The notes beneath the pieces are model-generated. The model worked only from the letters and a program-made list of their open reading frames with translations. It had not been told where the DNA came from and made no database searches. From NCBI GenBank assembly GCA_002154585.1, contig MUNG01000020.1, positions 32,024 to 96,023 on the forward strand: DNA of 64,000 nt, given 5' to 3'. This DNA is from Streptomyces pseudogriseolus. Lineage in GTDB: Bacteria > Actinomycetota > Actinomycetes > Streptomycetales > Streptomycetaceae. This document shows, one piece after another, positions 59,807-64,000 of this stretch; position 1 is the first letter of the stretch; each line of letters starts with the position of its first letter. A program made the translations under genes and the position numbers.

Positions 59807-61037
59807 GGGACGTGCCTTCTTCCCGCCCGCTCCGGGCCGCCGCCGCGTCCGCGCCGCCCCCGACGGCGGCCTCGTAGGCGGCCAGCAGCGCGGCCTGCGA
59901 ATTGCGCCAGGCCAGCGGGCCGTTGATCCGTTCCTGCCCGAACTTCCCCATCCGGGCGCGCTGTTCGGGGTCGTCCAGCAACTGGGCGACGAGCCGCGCG
60001 AATGCGAGCTCGTCGTCGCCCGCCGCGTACACGGCGGCCTCCCCGGCGGAGACCCGCGCCTCCTTCAGGTCGAAGGAGACGATCGGCCGGCCCATCACCA
60101 TGTACTCCAGGACCTTGTTCATGGTCGACACGTCGTTGAGCGGGTTGCACGGGTCGGGGGAGAGGCACACGTCCGCGGAGGACAGCCAGCGCACCAGGTC
60201 GGCGTCCGGCACGCGTCCGGTGAACTCCACCTGGTCCGCCAGCCCCAGCTCCCGGGACAGCCGGACCATCGCGTCGAAGGTGTCGCCCGCGCCGACGAAC
60301 ACCGCGTGCCAGTCGGTGCGGCCCAGCTCGTCGCGCAGCTTCGCCAGCGCCCGCAGCGCGTAGTCGACGCCGTCCTGCGGGCCCATCACGCCCAGGTAGC
60401 ACAGCAGATGGGGCTTGCCGCGCCTCAGCTCCGGCTCCGGCTCCACCGGACGGAACCGCTCGGTGTCCGGCGCGCTGCGCACCACGAACACGTCCTCGGG
60501 CCGCCGCCCGCCCCGGCGCACCGCGACGTCCTTGTAGCTCTCGTTGGTGGCGAGCACCACGTCCGCCGCCCGGTACGTCATCCGCTCCAGCGCGCACACG
60601 CCCCGGTAGAGCAGGTCCTTGCCCCGGCCGAACCGGGACAGGTACAGCTCCGGCACCAGGTCGTGCTGGTCGAAGACGAACTTCGCCCCCTGCCGCTTCA
60701 GCCGCAGCGCCGGCAGGAACAGCAGGTCCGGCGGGTTGCAGGCGTGCACCACGTCGACCGGGCCGACCTTGCGGGCCAGCCGGGCGGTGTGCCACAGCGC
60801 GGCGCCGTACTCCTTGAGGTAGCCGGCCGGTCCTCCGGTGGCCGCGCGCAGCGGGTAGCGGTGGATCCGCACCCCGTCGATCACGGCCTCCGGCTCCGTG
60901 TCCCGCTTCGTGCCCCGCGGGCAGATGACGTCGACCTCCCAGCCCGCGTCGCGCAGCGTCCGGCACTCCTGCCACACCCGCCGGTCGAACGGCACCGACA
61001 GGTTCTCCACGAGGATCAGCGCGCGGCGGCCCCGCAC
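59796..61037 (-). CDS. family 4 glycosyltransferase (WbuB-like)
   Basis: 413 residues, GT-B fold. N-terminal 'RALILVENLSVPFDRRVWQE' with the DRRV motif of this subgroup, 'FDQHDLVPELYLSRFGRGKD', and donor-site 'SPDPCNPLNDVSTMNKVLEY' then 'MVMGRPIVSFDLKEARVSAG'. Probably adds the second sugar after the initiating transferase. The start is uncertain: GTG 61037 was chosen; a TTG at 61058 would add seven residues and extend the overlap with the dehydrogenase. The 3' end overlaps the Wzz-like gene by 11 bases. Confidence 0.87.
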   Translation of the reverse strand: MRGRRALILVENLSVPFDRRVWQECRTLRDAGWEVDVICPRGTKRDTEPEAVIDGVRIHRYPLRAATGGPAGYLKEYGAALWHTARLARKVGPVDVVHACNPPDLLFLPALRLKRQGAKFVFDQHDLVPELYLSRFGRGKDLLYRGVCALERMTYRAADVVLATNESYKDVAVRRGGRRPEDVFVVRSAPDTERFRPVEPEPELRRGKPHLLCYLGVMGPQDGVDYALRALAKLRDELGRTDWHAVFVGAGDTFDAMVRLSRELGLADQVEFTGRVPDADLVRWLSSADVCLSPDPCNPLNDVSTMNKVLEYMVMGRPIVSFDLKEARVSAGEAAVYAAGDDELAFARLVAQLLDDPEQRARMGKFGQERINGPLAWRNSQAALLAAYEAAVGGGADAAAARSGREEGTSLER

Positions 61038-61047
61038 TCCCTTCGGC

Positions 61048-62364
61048 TCACCAAGCAAGGCCCACGTACCCGGGTTCGGCCCGGCGCGCGTCGGCGTCGG
61101 GGAGGCGGACGAGATCGACGATGACGGGGTCGTCGCCGTGCGGCAGCGCCGCGAGCACGGCCGGGTCCTTCGTGCCGACCAGGACGACCTCGGCGTGGTC
61201 CAGCACGTCCTCGACGGAGTCGGCGAGCAGCTGCGCGAGGTGCGGCAGCCGGGTCTCGATGTACTCGCGGTTGGCGCCGAGCAGCCGGGACAGGCTGACG
61301 TTGGCGTCGTGGATCTTCAGGTCGTACCCCTTGCCGAAGAGCCGCTCCGCCAGTTCCACCAGCGGGCTCTCGCGCAGGTCGTCGGTGCCCGGCTTGAACG
61401 ACAGCCCGAACAGGCCCACCTTGCGCCTTCCGGTGCGCTCCACCAGCTCCACCGCGCGCTGGAGATGCTCCTCGTTGGACGGCAGCACATGGGACAGGAT
61501 CGGCACCGACACGTCGGCCCGGTGCGCGGCGTGCACCAGGCTGCGCAGGTCCTTCGGCAGGCACGAGCCGCCGAACGCGAAGCCCGGACGCAGGTAGGCC
61601 GGGCTGATGTTGAGCTTGCGGTCGGCGAGGAACACGTCCATCACCTGGTGCGAGTCCACCCCGAGCGCCCGGCACACCGCGCCCAGTTCGTTGGCGAAGC
61701 CGATCTTCAGCCCGTGGAAGGCGTTGTCCGCGTACTTGATCGCCTCGGCCGTCGGCACCGGCACCCGGAACACCTCGCCGGGCAGGTCCGCGTACAGCGC
61801 CGCGACGACGTCGCCGCTCGCCGTGTCGAGCTCGCCGATGACGGTCTTCGGCGGGTCGAAGAAGTCCCGCACGCTGGTGCCCTCGCGCAGGAACTCCGGG
61901 TTGACCGCCACCCCGACGTCCACGCCCGCGGTGCCGCCGACGTGCTTCTCCAGGATCGGCACCAGCAGGCCCAGGCAGGTGCCCGGCAGCATCGTGGAGC
62001 GGAACACCACCATGTGCCGCCCGCCCCGCTCGGCCAGCGCCGCGCCGATCTCCTCGGTGACCCGCTCCAAGTACGTGGTGCACAGGCTGCCGTTGGGCTC
62101 CGACGGGGTGCCCACGCAGACCAGGGACACCTCGCTGCCCTCGATCGCCTCACGCACGTCGGTGGTCGCGCGCAGCGCCCCGCTGCCCACGACCTCGGCG
62201 ACGACCTCGCCGATCCGCTCCTCGACGACGGGCGCCTTGCCGTCGTTGACCAGGTCCACCTTCACCGGGTTGACGTCCACCCCGATGACCTCGTGACCCA
62301 TGCTCGCCAGGCACGCGGCCGACACGCAGCCCACGTAGCCGAGCCCGAACACGCTGACTCTCAT
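61048..62364 (-). CDS. nucleotide-sugar 6-dehydrogenase, GDP-mannose dehydrogenase (AlgD)-like
   Basis: 438 residues. Four-electron oxidation of an NDP-hexose to the uronate using NAD. Rossmann start 'VFGLGYVGCVSAACLASMGH', 'EVIGVDVNPVKVDLVNDGKA', catalytic Cys268 in 'FAFGGSCLPKDLRSL', then 'LFGLSFKPGTDDLRESPLVE' and 'LLGANREYIETRLPHL'. The last two segments and the Cys268 position match Pseudomonas AlgD better than UDP-glucose dehydrogenases, so the product is probably GDP-mannuronate. The family is certain; the substrate is inferred by motif comparison from memory. Confidence 0.88.
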   Translation of the reverse strand: MRVSVFGLGYVGCVSAACLASMGHEVIGVDVNPVKVDLVNDGKAPVVEERIGEVVAEVVGSGALRATTDVREAIEGSEVSLVCVGTPSEPNGSLCTTYLERVTEEIGAALAERGGRHMVVFRSTMLPGTCLGLLVPILEKHVGGTAGVDVGVAVNPEFLREGTSVRDFFDPPKTVIGELDTASGDVVAALYADLPGEVFRVPVPTAEAIKYADNAFHGLKIGFANELGAVCRALGVDSHQVMDVFLADRKLNISPAYLRPGFAFGGSCLPKDLRSLVHAAHRADVSVPILSHVLPSNEEHLQRAVELVERTGRRKVGLFGLSFKPGTDDLRESPLVELAERLFGKGYDLKIHDANVSLSRLLGANREYIETRLPHLAQLLADSVEDVLDHAEVVLVGTKDPAVLAALPHGDDPVIVDLVRLPDADARRAEPGYVGLAW

Positions 62365-62437
62365 GACCCGTTCCTCCCCCCGGGCAGGCCCTCTCGGCCT
62401 GCGCTCCGCACCCCGGCCGCCCCACGGCCGCCGCGCA

Positions 62438-63913
62438 TCAGTACGCCCCCTGTCCCTGCACCACGGCGCGCAGCGTCTTCCACAAGATCACCGTGTCGAG
62501 GGCGAGCGACCAGTCCTCCACGTACCGCAGGTCCAGCCGGACCGCCTCCTCCCACGACAGGTCGCTGCGTCCGCTGATCTGCCACAGCCCGGTCAGCCCC
62601 GGCTTCACCTTCAGCCGCCGCCGGATGTCCGGGCCGTACGCCGCGCACTCCTCCGGCAGCGGCGGCCGGGGGCCGACCAGCGACATCGACCCGGTGAGCA
62701 CGTTGAACAGCTGCGGCAGCTCGTCCAGCGAGTAGCGGCGCAGCACCGCCCCGATCCGGGTCACCCGCGGGTCGCGGCGCATCTTGAACAGCGGCCCGGC
62801 GCCCTCGTTGAGGCCGGCGAGCGCGGCGCGGACGCGGTCCGCGTCGGGGATCATCGTGCGGAACTTCAGGATGGTGAACTCGCGGCCGTCCTTGCCGACC
62901 CTGCGCTGCCGGTAGAACACCCCGCCCCGGCTGTCCGTCGCCACGAGCAGCGCGACCAGCAGCATCAGCGGCGCGAGCACCAGCAGCAGGAGCAGCGCGC
63001 CGAGCCGGTCGACGACGCCCTTGACCGCGCGGCGGCCGCCGGTGAACGCCGGCATGCTGACCCGCAGCAGCGGGATGCCGAGCACCGCGTCGACGTGCAG
63101 CCGCGGCCCGGCCACCTCCATCAGCACCGGCGCGACGACCATCTCGGCGTCGGAGCCCTCCAGGTTCCACGACAGCCGCTGGAGCCGGTCCGGGGACCAG
63201 TGCGCGTCGGGCGTGACGGCGACGACGCGGTAGCCGTCCCGGCGGACGTGGTCGGCGACGTCCGCCAGCCGGCCCACCACCGGCACCCCGTCCAGCCGGT
63301 CCCCGTCGATCCCGGGGCCCTCGGTGGTGCACACGGCGTCCACGCGCCAGCCCAGGTGCGGGTACTTGCGGGTGCGGGCGATCAGGTCGCGCACCGTGTC
63401 CGGGCTCCCGGCCGCGAGCACCGGCCGCAGGCAGCGGCCCTCCTTGCGCCGGCGGTGCAGCCGCAGGCGCAGCAGATAGCGCATCGTCATGGTGACGAGC
63501 GCGATCGCGGGGACCGCGACGAAGATCCAGAGTTTGATGTTGCGCGAGGTCAGGGCGATCCCGCCGAGCGCGAGCACGACGGTCGCCATGAACAGCGAGC
63601 GGCCCAGCCGCCGGAACTCCTCGGCGCCCTGGCCGAGCACGGTCGGCGACCACGACCGGCTCACCGCCAGCGCGCCCAGCACCAGCAGCCAGGTGCCGAA
63701 GGCGAGGATGCCCCACTTCTCGTGCCAGTCGGCGGCGTCCCGCACGCCGAAGAAGTTGCCGATCCCGGCGACCACGACGGCGGTCGCCACGGTGTCGCTC
63801 GTGATCACGGTACGGCGGTACCGGTGCTCCCAGTCGGCCGTACCTCTGTGAAACGCCCCGTCGGCCAGATCCCGTTCCGACGGGAACGGGCCGACCAATC
63901 CCCCTTGCCGCAC
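62438..63913 (-). CDS. initiating polyprenyl-phosphate glycosylphosphotransferase
   Basis: 491 residues. First gene of the operon. Four N-terminal helices (~38-145), a CoA-binding-like domain (~150-280) and a fifth helix (~298-322) lead into the catalytic phosphoglycosyltransferase domain with 'FTILKFRTMIPDA', 'LRRYSLDELPQLFNVLTGSM', 'SLVGPRPPLPEECAAY' and 'LKVKPGLTGLWQISGRSDLS'. It transfers a sugar-1-phosphate to undecaprenyl phosphate at the membrane, starting each repeat unit. GTG 63913 has a G-rich ribosome site. A strong hairpin lies ~40 bases upstream. Confidence 0.92.
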   Translation of the reverse strand: MRQGGLVGPFPSERDLADGAFHRGTADWEHRYRRTVITSDTVATAVVVAGIGNFFGVRDAADWHEKWGILAFGTWLLVLGALAVSRSWSPTVLGQGAEEFRRLGRSLFMATVVLALGGIALTSRNIKLWIFVAVPAIALVTMTMRYLLRLRLHRRRKEGRCLRPVLAAGSPDTVRDLIARTRKYPHLGWRVDAVCTTEGPGIDGDRLDGVPVVGRLADVADHVRRDGYRVVAVTPDAHWSPDRLQRLSWNLEGSDAEMVVAPVLMEVAGPRLHVDAVLGIPLLRVSMPAFTGGRRAVKGVVDRLGALLLLLVLAPLMLLVALLVATDSRGGVFYRQRRVGKDGREFTILKFRTMIPDADRVRAALAGLNEGAGPLFKMRRDPRVTRIGAVLRRYSLDELPQLFNVLTGSMSLVGPRPPLPEECAAYGPDIRRRLKVKPGLTGLWQISGRSDLSWEEAVRLDLRYVEDWSLALDTVILWKTLRAVVQGQGAY

Positions 63914-63952
63914 AGAACCCCCCAGGTCCCCAGTGATGCGACGTGTTCGCCT

Positions 63953-64000
63953 GACACTGTTTCCGCCGGGGGGACCCCACCCCCCGGCGGAAACAGTGTC
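63953..64000. terminator. 21-bp perfect hairpin at the upstream edge of the exopolysaccharide operon
   Basis: Arms 63953-63973 and 63980-64000 are exact inverse complements (outer part GACACTGTTTCCGCCGG, inner run of six G / six C) around a 6-base loop ACCCCA. It lies 40 bases upstream of the first operon gene, so it may end the neighbouring transcription unit or act as a leader hairpin. The arm reaches the window edge and may be longer. Confidence 0.7.

Noticed and set aside
54927-61124. A 2065-codon open frame on the plus strand across the exopolysaccharide operon
   Set aside because: It is the antisense of asnB, the Wzz-like genes and neighbours. Its composition is Arg/His/Gly/Pro-rich without domains, a normal effect of high-GC codon bias.

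Overview
The window is high-GC actinobacterial DNA from a Streptomyces-type genome. Signs are strong third-position GC bias, ATGA/GTGA start-stop overlaps, many GTG starts, Tat and lipoprotein export signals, an Scr1-type regulator/DUF397/ATP-binding trio, a Nur-type operator before an Fe/Mn superoxide dismutase, and a Tat-exported family 11 xylanase. No tRNA, rRNA, CRISPR array or intact insertion sequence was found. No phage gene was recognised.

Left part (1-15.5 kb): a mannan/mannoside utilisation locus. A mannose-6-phosphate isomerase, cut by the left edge, is divergent from solute-binding lipoprotein, two permeases, a secreted GH76 endo-mannanase and a GH38 alpha-mannosidase. A LacI-type palindrome lies between the two arms. 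No ATPase gene is present, so a shared MsiK-type ATPase is likely. Next come an ATP-binding (HATPase) protein, an Scr1-type HTH regulator and a DUF397 protein, then a four-gene ABC exporter/two-component operon (11.4-15.5 kb).

15.5-17.4 kb is a patch of decayed gene pieces: a C-terminal fragment that may be acyltransferase-like, an ArsR regulator abutting a truncated MFS transporter, a TPP-enzyme tail, and a frameshifted kdpC.

17.4-24.4 kb is a vitamin B12 and metal region. A corrinoid-type ABC importer sits behind a cobalamin riboswitch. A ferric-reductase-like membrane protein is followed by a second cobalamin riboswitch that has no gene behind it. Then come a GNAT acetyltransferase with a strong palindrome, a wrecked metE (B12-independent methionine synthase), and sodF with a Nur box. 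Loss of metE together with riboswitch-controlled B12 import suggests methionine synthesis relies on a B12-dependent enzyme elsewhere in the genome.

24.4-31.2 kb is one leftward run of four exported proteins: a 1172-residue ALF-repeat/alanine-rich coiled-coil protein, a lipoprotein, a small secreted protein, and a trypsin-fold protein whose catalytic His and Ser are both lost, fused to FG-GAP repeats. It is the best candidate here for an undescribed system. 31.2-36.3 kb holds a regulated GH11 xylanase, a DNA photolyase, a short-chain dehydrogenase, a small disordered protein and a PAP2 phosphatase, with Streptomyces-type intergenic repeats.

36.3-64 kb is a single leftward operon of about 27.6 kb and 21 genes for an exopolysaccharide. 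It has an initiating phosphoglycosyltransferase, a GDP-mannose-6-dehydrogenase-like enzyme, glycosyltransferases, two Wzz-like proteins with degenerate kinase domains, a Wzy-like polymerase, a flippase, an asparagine-synthase-like amidotransferase, a two-domain oxidoreductase, a heparinase/alginate-lyase-like enzyme, a beta-helix protein, a CDP-sugar pathway with a DUF4910 peptidase-like protein and a PLP aminotransferase, and a pyruvyltransferase. The inferred product is a pyruvylated, uronate-containing (possibly amidated) polymer carrying an unusual CDP-derived sugar. A 21-bp perfect hairpin marks its upstream boundary at the right edge.
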